Numbered from the stretch's first letter, positions 8,942 to 19,628 are shown. The stretch is DNA of 64,000 nt from Microvirga puerhi (GCF_020089865.1 NZ_JAIRBM010000019.1:31787-95786); one strand, 5' to 3'. The notes: generated by a model not told the origin, from the letters alone. Made by a program: numbers and translations.

Positions 8942-10156
8942 ATGGCGGGTCATACACCGGGCTGGGATGTCGCCGTGGTTGGACTGGGGGCCATGGGATC
9001 CGCGGCGCTCTACCAATTGGCAAAGCAGGGCGTGCGAGTCCTTGGTATCGACCAGTTCACTCCGCCCCATGACCGGGGCTCAACTCATGGTGAGACGCGA
9101 ATTACGCGACAGGCGATCGGGGAGGGGGCGGCATATGTGCCTTTAGCCCTGCGCTCCAACGAGATCTGGCGAGAGCTTGAAGGAGAAACAGGCGAGAGGC
9201 TTCTGAAGCAGGTGGGTTGCCTTATTATCGGCAGAATGGATCAGGCAACGAATGGTCCGATCCGCACGAGCTTCCTTGCGACCACCAAGCGAGCTGCTGA
9301 GGATTACGGCATCTCCCATGAAATCCATGGAGCAGATCAGATTCGGGCTCGCTACCCGCAATTCATGCCGCAGGATGGCGAAATCGGATATTTCGAGCCT
9401 GGAGGTGGATATCTAGATCCGGAGCGTTGTGTCGCGGCTCAACTTCGAAGAGCTCAAGACTTCGGTGCTGATCTGCATTTCGGAACGAACGTGCTTTCTT
9501 TGACGGGCGTCGGCAATGGGGTCCAAATTACGACAAGCCAAGGCATCGTTCACGTATCCAAAGTCATTGTCTCAGCGGGGCCTTGGGCGCCAGAACTCCT
9601 CGGAGCGCCCTTCGATAGGCTTCTTTCTCCGAGCCGGCAGGTCATGCACTGGTTTCCGGTTGCCCAGGACATGACCTCTGCCTGGGCTAATAGCCCAGTC
9701 TTCATCTGGGCGCCCAGCGCGGACCCAAAAGACTTCTTCTATGGCTTCCCGTCATTACCGGGCTCGGGGTCCATGAAGACAGCCGGGGAGCAATATGACG
9801 AAGTGACCACTCCGCAGACCGTGACGCGTGCGGTTGATCCCGCAGAGCCCGAGGCCATGTATCGCGCGTATCTGAGAGGACGCTTGAGAGGCGTCGGCTC
9901 GGAGTCGATAAAATCTCTGACATGCCTCTATACAGTGACCCCGGATTCGCACTTCTTGATCGACTGGCATCCAGAGAATGACAGGATCCTTGTTGTCTCT
10001 CCATGCTCAGGTCATGGCTTCAAGCACTCGGCGGCTGTCGGTGAAGCGGCTGCTCAGGTGATCGTCGAGGGACAAAGCCAAATCGACCTGTCTCCCTTTG
10101 CCTTGTCGCGGTTCCGTTGGAGCCACGAATCATGCAATTGTAAGGCATATTCATGA
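8942..10156 (+). CDS. solA: FAD-dependent oxidoreductase, SolA / monomeric sarcosine oxidase type
   Basis: Flavoprotein of the N-methyltryptophan oxidase / monomeric sarcosine oxidase family, which oxidises secondary N-methyl amino acids and yields peroxide. It has 404 residues against about 370-390 for the family. The N-terminus has the dinucleotide motif VVGLGAMGSAALY and then STHGETRITR, which contacts FAD. SLTCLYTVTPDSHF carries the cysteine that binds FAD covalently in this family, and SPCSGHGFKHS is the usual C-terminal flavin-site motif. ATG 8942 has a GGAGGG site just upstream; ATG 8930 has none. It is divergent from thiBPQ. The exact substrate is not certain. Confidence 0.88.
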   Translation: MAGHTPGWDVAVVGLGAMGSAALYQLAKQGVRVLGIDQFTPPHDRGSTHGETRITRQAIGEGAAYVPLALRSNEIWRELEGETGERLLKQVGCLIIGRMDQATNGPIRTSFLATTKRAAEDYGISHEIHGADQIRARYPQFMPQDGEIGYFEPGGGYLDPERCVAAQLRRAQDFGADLHFGTNVLSLTGVGNGVQITTSQGIVHVSKVIVSAGPWAPELLGAPFDRLLSPSRQVMHWFPVAQDMTSAWANSPVFIWAPSADPKDFFYGFPSLPGSGSMKTAGEQYDEVTTPQTVTRAVDPAEPEAMYRAYLRGRLRGVGSESIKSLTCLYTVTPDSHFLIDWHPENDRILVVSPCSGHGFKHSAAVGEAAAQVIVEGQSQIDLSPFALSRFRWSHESCNCKAYS

Positions 10157-10360
10157 TATGTTATATATTTCTGACGCTGGCAATGTGAGCAATCTTTGCT
10201 GGTCGGGTAGAGTTGCTGTGGGATAATAAACCTATATTGGTGGGGCGTGTTGATCCGGTCGCCGATCAAGGTTTGATTGCTGCTTTGCTTCCCCCAACGG
10301 GCGGTCTATTGATGGGCATGCCTTCGGCATGCGACAGGAACGGCATCGTAGGTTCTGCTG
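10157..10360 (+). pseudogene. Possible remnant of the sensor domain of the downstream histidine kinase
   Basis: After a stop at 10186-10188 an open frame continues to the kinase start in a different frame. Its translation (GRVELLWDNKPILVGRVDPV, then IAALLPPTGGLLMGMPSA and GSADG) resembles the last part of the extracytoplasmic cache domain that normally precedes the second membrane helix and HAMP domain in HWE kinases. The kinase frame itself has stops at 10208, 10265, 10301 and 10349. This suggests a frameshifted, deleted N-terminus, but the similarity is by eye. Confidence 0.35.
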
Positions 10361-12136
10361 ATGGAAGAGTTGCCGATATACAGCGGACAGGCGATTTTCT
10401 ATGCCTTCCTAGGGATCCTTACCCTTGTCGTGGCTTGGTTCGCCGGGCGTATCTCCGCACAGCGACCGTTATCCGCCTTCAATCAAGCCGTTGATCGCTG
10501 GCGACAGGGAGACCTTCAGACGCGCGTCAAGGTCTTTAATCCCCATACGCCCATCGGCCACCTCAGTGTGGCGTTCAACGATATGGCAACCAAACTGAGC
10601 CTTCGTGAGGCGGAGCGGGAGAGTGTCCTGCGGGTGCTGCGTGAAGGCGAAGAGCGGTTGCAGATTGCACAGGATGTGGCTGGCCTTGGGATCTGGGATT
10701 GGAACCATCTGACCGGTGAAATCTCGTGGTCCGCTCAGATGTTTCAGCTCGCTGGTCTCGATCACGAAACGGCGAATGCCAATCTGTCCCAAGTGTGGCG
10801 TGAGCTCATACACCCCGATGATAAAGCCTGGATGGAACAGGAAGTGCGGAGATTTTCCCGCACGCTTGATCCGTTAGCTGCAGAATATCGCATCGTGAGA
10901 GAGGATGGCTCGACCCGATGGCTGCTTATGCGCGGCCAGTCGCTTCCGGACGAGACCGGGAAACCGGTTCGGACCGTGATCGTCAATCTCGACATCACAT
11001 CCAGCAAGGACAGCGAGGTTCGTGAGCGCTTTCTCCTCTCCTTGAGTGATAAGATCCGCGATCTGGAGCGTCCGGACGAGATTCTCATGACCGTAGCCGA
11101 AGCGCTGGGAAAGCATCTCGGGGTCGATCGTGTCGGCTATGGCGACGTGGACGATACGACGATGGTTTTATCAACGCTGGTGGATTGGCACGCTGACGAT
11201 TTACCGGATGTGCCTGGTCGTCATCCGTTGCGAGCTTTCGGTCCCGTTCTTTGTGCCGATCTGAAATCCGGGCGGACCTCGGTGTTCGATGATGCGCTGT
11301 CAGATTCGCGCGCAGAAGGACACTATGCTGCTTATGCTGCCCTGGACTGTATCGCTTCCATTTTTGTACCGCTCGTAAAGGAAGGTCAGATCCGAGCAGC
11401 TCTTTACATCCATAGCGGAACACCGCGCCGATGGACGCAGGCCGAGATCGACCTTAGCCGTGATACCGCGGAAAGAACGTGGGCTGCTGTCGAGAGAGCT
11501 AAGTCCGATGCCAGGCAGCGCCTTCTCATCAACGAGCTCAATCATCGCGTGAAAAATACCCTTGCCACAGTGCAATCAATTGCAGCGCAGAGCTTCAAGG
11601 CCGATGAACCGAGAATGGCCAGGGAGGCGTTTGAGGCGCGCCTTTTCGCGCTTTCGAAAACACACGATGTCCTGACACGAGAGAACTGGGAGAGAGTGAA
11701 TCTGCGGGATATCGCAGAGGAAGCAATGGCGCCCTACCGCCGAGAGCAAGTCGAGCGCTTCATTATCGAAGGACCGGCACTGCACGTGCCGCCGAGAATC
11801 GCTCTTCCGCTCGCGATGGTTCTACATGAGCTGTCCACAAACGCCGTCAAGTACGGAGCCTTCTCAGTCGATAGCGGGCGCGTAACCATCCATTGGGACC
11901 TTGTCGAAGGCTGGGATGAGAAGGGCTTGGTCCTGCATTGGCAAGAGGAAGGTGGCCCTCCTGTCAAGATACCTACCCGCAAAGGCTTCGGTTCCCGGCT
12001 GATCGAACGCAGTTTGTCACGGGAATTGTCAGGAAAAGTCGTGCTGGACTATCGGCCCTCGGGCCTGCTGTGCACGATCAGCTTGCCCTTGCCCGTTGCC
12101 CATGAAAGCGTTCGAAGAGCAGTAAGTTTCGGCTGA
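10361..12136 (+). CDS. HAMP-PAS-GAF sensor histidine kinase, HWE family
   Basis: Sensor kinase of 591 residues. One membrane helix (about residues 8-30) leads into HAMP (about 30-80), a PAS domain with a PAC tail (about 95-220), a GAF domain (about 230-380) and an HWE-type kinase core. The phosphoacceptor box is ELNHRVKNTLATVQSIAAQ and the N-box is VLHELSTNAVKYGA; the diagnostic Trp-x-Glu appears in HWQEEGG. Such kinases in rhizobia often work with single-domain regulators or the general stress response. No response regulator is adjacent. The protein starts directly at what is usually the second membrane helix, so the periplasmic input domain is missing; see the upstream remnant. Confidence 0.88.
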   Translation: MEELPIYSGQAIFYAFLGILTLVVAWFAGRISAQRPLSAFNQAVDRWRQGDLQTRVKVFNPHTPIGHLSVAFNDMATKLSLREAERESVLRVLREGEERLQIAQDVAGLGIWDWNHLTGEISWSAQMFQLAGLDHETANANLSQVWRELIHPDDKAWMEQEVRRFSRTLDPLAAEYRIVREDGSTRWLLMRGQSLPDETGKPVRTVIVNLDITSSKDSEVRERFLLSLSDKIRDLERPDEILMTVAEALGKHLGVDRVGYGDVDDTTMVLSTLVDWHADDLPDVPGRHPLRAFGPVLCADLKSGRTSVFDDALSDSRAEGHYAAYAALDCIASIFVPLVKEGQIRAALYIHSGTPRRWTQAEIDLSRDTAERTWAAVERAKSDARQRLLINELNHRVKNTLATVQSIAAQSFKADEPRMAREAFEARLFALSKTHDVLTRENWERVNLRDIAEEAMAPYRREQVERFIIEGPALHVPPRIALPLAMVLHELSTNAVKYGAFSVDSGRVTIHWDLVEGWDEKGLVLHWQEEGGPPVKIPTRKGFGSRLIERSLSRELSGKVVLDYRPSGLLCTISLPLPVAHESVRRAVSFG

Positions 12137-12188
12137 GAGCTGCCGACATGCGGCCTATGGGAACTGCTACGTCGCGTGGCCGTTCTGA

Positions 12189-12812
12189 ATGGGATTGCGA
12201 GAATTGCTCATGGCTGCTCTGCTTAATGGCGCCCTAACCGAGAGATCGGTCCATCTCTGTATCGACATGCAACGCCTCTTCTCGACCGAAGGGCCGTGGC
12301 CGACGCCCTGGATGGAGCGCGTGTTGCCTACGGTCGTACGGATTGCGGAACGTTTCCCCGAGCGGACCGTGTTCACGCGCTTCATTACACCTGAGCGTCC
12401 TGAAGACATGCCTGGAACTTGGCGTGCCTATTACGAGCGCTGGCGACAGGCGACGCGGGAATATCTCGATCCTCGTCTCCTCAAACTGATGCCGCCTCTC
12501 GCTCGTCTAGTGCCGCCAGCAACCGTTGTCGACAAGCCGGTCTACTCGGCTTTTGCTGGACACAAGCTTCTAGATTATCTTCGAAAGCGCCAAGCCGATG
12601 CCCTCATTATCACGGGCTCTGAGACCGACGTCTGCGTCTTGGCGACCGTGCTCGGTGCCGTCGACCACGGATATAGAGTCGTGATCGTCGCGGATGGCTT
12701 GTGCAGCTCTTCCGACGAGGGTCACGACAGCCTACTATCCCTTTACAGCAAGCGTTTCAGCCAGCAGATCGAGACTGTCGACAGCGAGATGCTTCTTGCA
12801 GCTTGGAACTGA
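12189..12812 (+). CDS. Isochorismatase-like cysteine hydrolase
   Basis: Soluble hydrolase of the isochorismatase/nicotinamidase superfamily, about 207 residues. The catalytic triad is visible: Asp26 in LCIDMQRLF, Lys116 in VVDKPVYSAF and Cys149 in SETDVCVLAT, the last with the usual cis-peptide-type preceding segment. Members hydrolyse amides such as carbamoyl compounds, biuret or nicotinamide, or the isochorismate ether; nothing here fixes the substrate. Two starts are possible, ATG 12189 and ATG 12210; neither has a strong ribosome site. It converges on tex with only 38 bp between stops. Confidence 0.85.
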   Translation: MGLRELLMAALLNGALTERSVHLCIDMQRLFSTEGPWPTPWMERVLPTVVRIAERFPERTVFTRFITPERPEDMPGTWRAYYERWRQATREYLDPRLLKLMPPLARLVPPATVVDKPVYSAFAGHKLLDYLRKRQADALIITGSETDVCVLATVLGAVDHGYRVVIVADGLCSSSDEGHDSLLSLYSKRFSQQIETVDSEMLLAAWN

Positions 12813-12850
12813 CAAGATCACCAGGTCCTGTTATGAAAGTCTCCCGCCAA

Positions 12851-15211
12851 CTAGCTGCGCGGGCCTCTGCCTTTTCCAACGCTGCCGGAAAGGCCCGCAC
12901 GCCGCAGGGCATCTGCCAGGGCGCCTCCGTCCTGAGATTCTTTGTCACTTTTAGCATTTCGTGAACCTGATGTTTGCGGCAAGGGGTTCTTTGTGAAGGA
13001 GCGGCTTTCTTCGCCGCGCGGAGGCGACACCTTGCCTACCGGATCACTCATTCGCATCGACAGCGAAATGCGCTTACGCGCCTTATCAATTTCAAGAACT
13101 TTGACGCGAACGATGTCGCCGGGCTTCACGACGGCGCGCGGATCCTTCACGAAAGTGTCGGATAGGGCTGAGACGTGAACGAGCCCGTCCTGATGTACGC
13201 CTATATCGACGAAGGCACCGAAAGCCGCGACATTCGTGACGACGCCTTCGAGGATCATGCCCGGCCTTAGATCGTTGAGAGTCTCGACACCCTCTAGGAA
13301 CGTTGCGGTCTTGAATTCCGGCCGGGGGTCACGGCCGGGCTTTTCCAGTTCGGCCACGATATCCTTTACAGTCGGGATGCCGAACTTGTCGTCCGTAAAG
13401 TCGGCAGGTTTGAGAGCTTTAAGCACGGATCCGTTCCCGATCAGCACTTTAATGTCGCTCTTCGTCGCTTCCAGAATACGTCTCACGACTGGATAAGCCT
13501 CTGGATGGACACCCGAGGCATCGAGTGGATCATCTCCACTTGGAATGCGCAGAAAGCCGGCGGCCTGTTCGAAGGTCTTGGGGCCGAGGCCTGTCACGTC
13601 GTTGAGTGCCCTGCGCGTTCTAAACGGTCCATTGGCGTTGCGATGAGCGACGATGTTCTGTGAGACCCAATCTCCAAGCCCTGAGACGCGGGCGAGAAGA
13701 GGAGCGGAAGCAGTATTCAAGTCGACGCCGACCGCGTTCACGCAATCCTCGACGACCGCATCGAGAGATCGGGAAAGCTTGTATTCTGCAAGGTCATGTT
13801 GATACTGCCCGACTCCGATGGACTTGGGATCGATTTTGACGAGCTCCGCCAATGGATCCTGCAGACGGCGCGCAATTGAAACCGCACCCCGCAGTGAGAC
13901 GTCGAGATCGGGCAATTCCTGGCTCGCATAGGCCGACGCAGAATAAACAGAGGCGCCTGCTTCTGACACCATGATCTTTGTCAGCTTCAAGTCCGGATGT
14001 TTTGTGACCAGTTCAGCGGCGAGCTTGTCGGTCTCGCGTGAAGCGGTGCCATTGCCGATGGCGATCAACTCGATCTTGTGGACACGGCAAAGCCTTGCGA
14101 GCACCGCTATGGACTCGTCCCATTGGCGTTTCGGCTCATGCGGATAAATCGTATCGGTCGCGACGACCTTTCCAGTGGCATCCACCACCGCGACCTTGAC
14201 GCCGGTTCGGTACCCAGGATCTAGTCCCAGCGTCGGTCGCGTTCCAGCAGGAGCGGCAAGGAGAAGATCGCGGAGATTGCCTGCAAAAACCTTCACGGCC
14301 TCGTCTTCGGCAAACTGCCAAAGCCGCATCTTCATGTCGAGCTCGATCGAGAAGCGCAGCTTTGTCCGCCAAGCCCAACGCACCGTTTCAAGCAGCCAGC
14401 GATCGCCGGGGCGTCCCTTGTCGGCAATGCCGAAGGCAAGGGCAACGCGACCTTCATAGGAGCTCACATAGTTAGACGCGCCCGCATCTTTGTCCTCCTC
14501 CATGCGAAGGTCGAGGACCTCTTCCTTTTCTCCCCGGAAGAGAGCGAGAATCCGATGCGAGGGGAGTTTCGCAAGAGGTTCAGAAAAGTCGAAATAGTCT
14601 GCGAATTTAACCCCGTCCGATTTTTTGCCCTCGCGGACCGTCGACGCTAGGCTTCCCCTCTGCCAATAGGTCTCGCGAAGTGCACCCAAGAGTTCTGCAT
14701 TCTCGGAAAACCTCTCGACCAGAATGGCCCGAGCGCCCTCGAGTGCTGCCTCCACTGTGGAAACATCCTTCTCGGGGCTCACGAAGGCCTCTGCTGTTTC
14801 CTTGGGGGCATGCTCGGGGCCGGACAATAACTGATCCGCCAATGGCTCGAGGCCGGCCTCCCTGGCAATCTGGGCCTTTGTCCGGCGCTTGGGCTTGAAA
14901 GGAAGATAGAGATCCTCAAGCCGTGCCTTGGTGTCTGCCGTGTTGATCTGCACTGCCAGTTCGTCAGTTAGCTTGCCCTGATCGCGTATGCTTTCGACGA
15001 TCGTCTTGCGCCGGTCTTCCAGCTCGCGGAGATAGCGGAGGCGCTCTTCCAGGGTGCGCAGCTGGGCGTCATCCAGTGTTCCCGTCGCTTCCTTGCGGTA
15101 ACGGGCGATGAAGGGAACGGTCGCGCCATCGTCGAGAAGCGCAATGGCAGCCTGGACTTGCCATTCCTGGGCATTCAGTTCGCTTGCGATGCGCTGGCCG
15201 ATGGTTTTCAT
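12851..15211 (-). CDS. tex: Tex family RNA-binding transcription accessory protein
   Basis: Cytoplasmic nucleic-acid-binding protein of about 786 residues, the usual Tex length. The domain order matches the family: a helical Tex N-terminal region (MKTIGQRIASELNAQEWQV), a central RNase-H-like YqgF fold (LGLDPGYRTGVKVAVVD), helix-hairpin-helix elements (VNAVGVDLNTASAPLLARVS, VTGLGPKTFEQAAGFL), and a C-terminal S1 domain (LRPGMILEGVVTNVAAFGAF). A basic, low-complexity tail follows. ATG 15211 with GGGAAAG upstream fits the family start better than the frame opening at 15232. It is divergent from the Hsp70-like gene. Confidence 0.96.
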   Translation of the reverse strand: MKTIGQRIASELNAQEWQVQAAIALLDDGATVPFIARYRKEATGTLDDAQLRTLEERLRYLRELEDRRKTIVESIRDQGKLTDELAVQINTADTKARLEDLYLPFKPKRRTKAQIAREAGLEPLADQLLSGPEHAPKETAEAFVSPEKDVSTVEAALEGARAILVERFSENAELLGALRETYWQRGSLASTVREGKKSDGVKFADYFDFSEPLAKLPSHRILALFRGEKEEVLDLRMEEDKDAGASNYVSSYEGRVALAFGIADKGRPGDRWLLETVRWAWRTKLRFSIELDMKMRLWQFAEDEAVKVFAGNLRDLLLAAPAGTRPTLGLDPGYRTGVKVAVVDATGKVVATDTIYPHEPKRQWDESIAVLARLCRVHKIELIAIGNGTASRETDKLAAELVTKHPDLKLTKIMVSEAGASVYSASAYASQELPDLDVSLRGAVSIARRLQDPLAELVKIDPKSIGVGQYQHDLAEYKLSRSLDAVVEDCVNAVGVDLNTASAPLLARVSGLGDWVSQNIVAHRNANGPFRTRRALNDVTGLGPKTFEQAAGFLRIPSGDDPLDASGVHPEAYPVVRRILEATKSDIKVLIGNGSVLKALKPADFTDDKFGIPTVKDIVAELEKPGRDPRPEFKTATFLEGVETLNDLRPGMILEGVVTNVAAFGAFVDIGVHQDGLVHVSALSDTFVKDPRAVVKPGDIVRVKVLEIDKARKRISLSMRMSDPVGKVSPPRGEESRSFTKNPLPQTSGSRNAKSDKESQDGGALADALRRAGLSGSVGKGRGPRS

Positions 15212-15397
15212 GAGTCGCTTTCCCGATAACAAGGCGCGGCTTCTACGGTGTTGGCACTGCCTCGGTCAACGGCAGTGCTCTGACAAGGGTGAAATGACGT
15301 AACGTAAATTTTTCTTGAGAGAGCAGATTTTCCTTGGCCTCGTGCAGCTTGAGGGATAGACCGTCCGGCCCATTTACCCTCAGCTCCCGGGTCCGCC

Positions 15398-16735
15398 ATG
15401 TCTTCGCCACAAGATCTTTCCATCGGCATTGATTTCGGCACGAGCAATACGGTCGTGGCCATCGCTGATGCCTCCGGTCGCGTGGAAGCCCTGACTTTTG
15501 ACCATCGGGAAACTGTCCTGAAGGTCTATGCCACCGCACTCTGCTTCTGGGACGAGCGGCATGGAAACGGCTTTCGAACCCATGTGGAAGGGGGGCCATG
15601 GGCTATCGAACAGTTCCTTGAGGGGTTAACTGCACACCGCTTTATCCAGTCCTTCAAGACCTTTGCGGCGAGTGCAACCTTTCAGGAAACCAGAATCTTC
15701 CGCGAACGCTTCCGGTTCGAAGATTTGTTGGGCACCTTCGTGCGGACATTGCTACGCCACAGTAATGCACCGGTCGAACTTGGGGCCAGAAATGTCGTGG
15801 TTGGTCGGCCGGTGGAGTTCGCCGGGTTCAATCCGGATGATGCGCTCGCCATGCGACGTTATCGAGCCGCCTTCGGCGCGCTAGGAGCGAAACAAGCCCA
15901 CTACGTCTACGAGCCAGTCGGGGCCGCTTTCTTCTATGCCCGGCAACTGGAAAGGGATGCAACCGTTCTCGTTGCCGACTTCGGGGGAGGCACAAGTGAC
16001 TTCTCCGTCATGCGTTTCTCGAGGTCGGGTGGGGTTCTGAAGGCAGAACCCTTGAGCCATGCAGGTATCGGCATCGCTGGCGATGCATTCGACTACCGCA
16101 TTGTCGACCAGATTGTTTCCCCACGTCTCGGCAAGGGTGGAAGCTATCGCTCCATGGGCAAGGTCCTTGCAATTCCCAATCACTACTACGCCAACTTCGC
16201 TCGCTGGAATCAGCTCGCTATGATGAAGAGCAGCGGCGATCTTAAGGAGTTGCGGGAGCTGGCCCGCGTTGCCCTCGACCCAGCGCCTTTGGAGAAATTC
16301 ATCGATATTATCGACTATGATCTCGGATTCGACCTCTATAGGGCAGTTTCAGCGGCCAAGGTGGCTCTGTCTGCTCATGAAGAAACGGAGTTCCACTTTA
16401 AAGGGGAGGGCGTCGATATCCGAGCTGATGTAACTCGACATCAGTTCGAGAGCTGGATCGCAGAGGAGGTTAGCCAGATCGCCCGAACGGTCGATAGAGC
16501 CATCGCTTCGGCAGGAGTTCGGCCGGAAGATATAGATCGGGTCTTTCTCACCGGCGGGACATCCTTTGTTCCTGCAATCCGTCGTCTGTTTCTGGATCGA
16601 TTTGGCGAAAGCCGCCTGACATCGGCGGACCAATTCGAATCCATTGCCTATGGCCTGGCCCTCATAGGGCAGGCGGATAATCCTGACCGCTGGGCCATTG
16701 CCGAGGATGAGACTGCAACATTGCTCTTGCAGTAA
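15398..16735 (+). CDS. Hsp70 family protein, YegD-like
   Basis: DnaK-type ATPase domain protein of 445 residues, the same size as YegD and much shorter than DnaK (about 640), so it has no usual peptide-binding domain or lid. The phosphate loop 1 is IGIDFGTSNTVVAIAD, the second phosphate loop is VLVADFGGGTSDFSVM and the adenosine motif is VFLTGGTSFVPAIRRLF. Its cellular role is not established in the family. It sits 165 bp from the divergent tex gene and 61 bp before ppc on the same strand. Confidence 0.9.
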   Translation: MSSPQDLSIGIDFGTSNTVVAIADASGRVEALTFDHRETVLKVYATALCFWDERHGNGFRTHVEGGPWAIEQFLEGLTAHRFIQSFKTFAASATFQETRIFRERFRFEDLLGTFVRTLLRHSNAPVELGARNVVVGRPVEFAGFNPDDALAMRRYRAAFGALGAKQAHYVYEPVGAAFFYARQLERDATVLVADFGGGTSDFSVMRFSRSGGVLKAEPLSHAGIGIAGDAFDYRIVDQIVSPRLGKGGSYRSMGKVLAIPNHYYANFARWNQLAMMKSSGDLKELRELARVALDPAPLEKFIDIIDYDLGFDLYRAVSAAKVALSAHEETEFHFKGEGVDIRADVTRHQFESWIAEEVSQIARTVDRAIASAGVRPEDIDRVFLTGGTSFVPAIRRLFLDRFGESRLTSADQFESIAYGLALIGQADNPDRWAIAEDETATLLLQ

Positions 16736-16796
16736 GACCCGGCAAGGCGCTTTATTCGCAGGTGCAGCAAAATGGCTGAAACCATAGCGAGCCTCG

Positions 16797-19565
16797 ATGT
16801 CCCAGATTGTCCCTGATCTCACCCCAGAGAAGGATTTGCCCCTCCGCGATGACATTCGCCTCCTTGGCCGTCTTCTAGGGGATACGATCCGCGAGCAGGA
16901 AGGGGACGCCGTATTCGATGTAGTAGAACGTATCCGCCAAACCTCGATCCGCTTTCACCGAGATGAGGATCAGATCGCTCGGCAGGAGCTTGAGACGACC
17001 CTGAATAGCCTTTCCCGCGGGCGAACGAACCAGATCATCCGGGCCTATAGTTACTTTTCCCATCTCGCCAACATTGCGGAAGACCAACATCATGTCCGCC
17101 GCTCACGTGCGCATGCTATGGCAGCCTCCGCGCCCCGCGAAGGGACGATGACGCGGGCCTTGAAATTGGCTCAAGAGGCCGGGGTGACCCAAGGGGACCT
17201 GCAGCGCTTCTTCGCCTCCGCCCTTGTCTGTCCCGTTCTTACGGCTCATCCGACTGAGGTGCGACGCAAGAGTACGATCGATCGCGAGATGGAAGTGGCG
17301 CAGATCTTGGCCCAGCGAGATCGCCAACACTTGATTCCTGAGGAGCTTGCCGCAAGCGAAGAGGCTCTGCGTCGTGCCGTTCTGACCCTTTGGCAGACCA
17401 GCATTCTGCGTCGCAACCGACTAAAAGTCATCGATGAGGTCGTGAACGGCCTTTCCTATTATGATTATACCTTCTTCCAGGAGTTGCCCCGCTTCTATGC
17501 TGCGCTTGAGGATCAGCTCGCGGCCATGGAACCTATGTGGCAGACCCAGGAACTGCCCTCATTCCTGCGTATGGGCAGCTGGATCGGCGGCGACCGGGAC
17601 GGTAACCCCTTCGTGACTGCGGATGCCTTGCGGCAAGCGCTTCACCTGCAAAGTCGGCAGGTGATCGGTTTCTATCTGGAGGAAATCCACTGTCTGGGCG
17701 GTGAACTGTCCTTAGACGGGCGCTATGTGAGTATTTCAGAGCAACTGCAAGCTCTGGTCGATACCTCTCCCGATCATTCCCCTCATCGCCAGGACGAACC
17801 TTACCGGCGGGCGATTTCTGGGATCTATGCGCGCCTCGCGGCAACGGCCAAGGCCCTTGGGCACGGCGAGGTGGCACACCATCCAGCCGGCGAAGCTCCT
17901 GCTTACAGCAGTGTCGAGGAGCTTGCCGGAGACCTTTCCATTCTGCATCGATCTTTGATGGTCAATGGCTCGGGAGTTCTTGCGCGAGGGCGTCTGCGTA
18001 AACTTCGCCGCGCAGTGGACGTATTCGGGTTTCACTTGGCAAGTATCGACCTGCGTCAGAATGCTGACGTGCATGAACGGGTCGTTGCTGAGCTGATCGA
18101 AAAGGCCTGTCCCGGGACAGGTTATGCTCAAAGAGCAGAGAAAGATCGGATTGCATTTCTCCTAGAGGAGCTGCGCACGCCACGACTTCTGACATCGCCT
18201 TATCTCGACTATTCCAAAGAGACGGCTTCCGAGATCGCTATCATTCGCGAGGCCGCGAAGTCGCATACGCTGTATGGTCAGGCGGCGGTATCCAATTACG
18301 TTATCTCGAAAGCGAGCGACCCATCCGACGTTCTAGAAGTCGCGTTGCTCCTCAAGGAGGCCGGCCTCCTACGCCCAAGCACAGGCGAGATGAGCATTAA
18401 CATCGTGCCGCTCTTTGAGACCATCGACGATCTACGTCGCTGTGGGCAGGTGATGGAAACGCTGTTTTCAATGCCAGATTATATGCAGCTGCTGCGAAGC
18501 CGCGGTCAGATACAAGAGGTGATGTTAGGCTATTCCGATAGCAATAAGGATGGGGGATTTCTGACTTCCGGTTGGGAACTTTACAAGGCAGAGATCAAGC
18601 TCGTCGAAGTTTTCCGCAAGCATGGGGTTGCCCTACGACTATTCCATGGGCGTGGCGGATCAGTCGGCCGGGGCGGTGGTCCAAGTTATCAGGCAATCTT
18701 GGCTCAGCCCGGCGGAGCAGTGCAGGGTGCAATCCGTATCACTGAGCAGGGCGAGGTCATTGCTGGAAAGTATTCGAACCCCGATCTCGGACGCCGGAAT
18801 CTGGAGATTCTAGCTTCAGCGACGCTCGAAGCGACGCTCCTGCATACGGGGACGCCAGCCCCTCGCGATGAGTATCTCAGGACCATGGAGGAGCTTTCGA
18901 ACCATGCTTATCAGGCCTATCGCGGTCTCGTCTACGAAACCGAAGGCTTTGAACGCTACTTCTGGGAATCCACCGTTATCGGTGAAATCGCAAATTTGAA
19001 CATCGGCAGCCGCCCTGCCTCACGCACGAATTCCCGCCGGATCGAAGACCTGCGTGCCATTCCCTGGGTGTTCGGCTGGGCCCAGTGTCGTCTCATGTTG
19101 CCCGGCTGGTATGGGTTTGGCGCTGCTGTGAATGCTTGGCTTCAGAGCCATTCGGATACAGGGCTTTCCTTACTCCAGGAAATGTATCGCGAATGGCCGT
19201 TCTTCGAGGCCCTGCTTTCAAACATGGACATGGTCCTAGCCAAGAGCAATATCGCCATCGCATCCCGTTACGCACAACTGGTTGAGGACGAGAAGCTGCG
19301 CGAGACGATCTTTCCGAGAGTTCGTCGCGAGTGGGAGGATTCCATCAGCAAGCTCCTCGCCATTACCGGCCAGAAGGCCCTGCTCGAGCGAAATCCCTTG
19401 CTCGCTCGTTCCATCCGTAACCGCTTTCCTTATCTCGACCCACTGAACCACCTGCAGGTTGAATTATTGAAGCGTCACCGTGCTGGAGATGCGGACGAGC
19501 GTGTGGTTGAAGGCATCCATCTTTCCATCAATGGAATAGCTGCCGGACTGCGAAATAGCGGCTAG
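16797..19565 (+). CDS. ppc: Phosphoenolpyruvate carboxylase
   Basis: Converts phosphoenolpyruvate and bicarbonate to oxaloacetate, refilling the TCA cycle. At 922 residues it has full family length. Both signatures are intact: [13 protein letters not shown] with the catalytic histidine near residue 150, and the region [10 protein letters not shown] then [20 protein letters not shown] with the essential arginine and lysine. The C-terminus reads LRNSG where most enzymes end in RNTG, a mild change at the tetrapeptide that closes the active site. It may be cotranscribed with the Hsp70-like gene. A palindromic repeat region follows the stop. Confidence 0.97.
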   Translation: MSQIVPDLTPEKDLPLRDDIRLLGRLLGDTIREQEGDAVFDVVERIRQTSIRFHRDEDQIARQELETTLNSLSRGRTNQIIRAYSYFSHLANIAEDQHHVRRSRAHAMAASAPREGTMTRALKLAQEAGVTQGDLQRFFASALVCPVLTAHPTEVRRKSTIDREMEVAQILAQRDRQHLIPEELAASEEALRRAVLTLWQTSILRRNRLKVIDEVVNGLSYYDYTFFQELPRFYAALEDQLAAMEPMWQTQELPSFLRMGSWIGGDRDGNPFVTADALRQALHLQSRQVIGFYLEEIHCLGGELSLDGRYVSISEQLQALVDTSPDHSPHRQDEPYRRAISGIYARLAATAKALGHGEVAHHPAGEAPAYSSVEELAGDLSILHRSLMVNGSGVLARGRLRKLRRAVDVFGFHLASIDLRQNADVHERVVAELIEKACPGTGYAQRAEKDRIAFLLEELRTPRLLTSPYLDYSKETASEIAIIREAAKSHTLYGQAAVSNYVISKASDPSDVLEVALLLKEAGLLRPSTGEMSINIVPLFETIDDLRRCGQVMETLFSMPDYMQLLRSRGQIQEVMLGYSDSNKDGGFLTSGWELYKAEIKLVEVFRKHGVALRLFHGRGGSVGRGGGPSYQAILAQPGGAVQGAIRITEQGEVIAGKYSNPDLGRRNLEILASATLEATLLHTGTPAPRDEYLRTMEELSNHAYQAYRGLVYETEGFERYFWESTVIGEIANLNIGSRPASRTNSRRIEDLRAIPWVFGWAQCRLMLPGWYGFGAAVNAWLQSHSDTGLSLLQEMYREWPFFEALLSNMDMVLAKSNIAIASRYAQLVEDEKLRETIFPRVRREWEDSISKLLAITGQKALLERNPLLARSIRNRFPYLDPLNHLQVELLKRHRAGDADERVVEGIHLSINGIAAGLRNSG

Positions 19566-19615
19566 AGCATCGAACGCAAAAGTGGTGGGAACCGATTTTG
19601 CGTGAAAATATGCTC
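19565..19615. repeat. Palindromic intergenic repeat, copy 1
   Basis: Directly after ppc there is a nested inverted repeat: GAGCAT (19565-19570) pairs with ATGCTC (19610-19615), and ACGCAAAA (19574-19581) pairs with TTTTGCGT (19596-19603). The loop contains GTGGTGGGAACCG. The layout resembles short palindromic intergenic elements that recur in many Hyphomicrobiales genomes; that link is from memory. Confidence 0.6.
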
Positions 19616-19628
19616 AAAATCAAAAGAT

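Noticed and set aside
16349..16855. Minus-strand open frame of 168 codons
   Set aside because: It is antisense to the Hsp70-like gene and the start of ppc, with no family resemblance.
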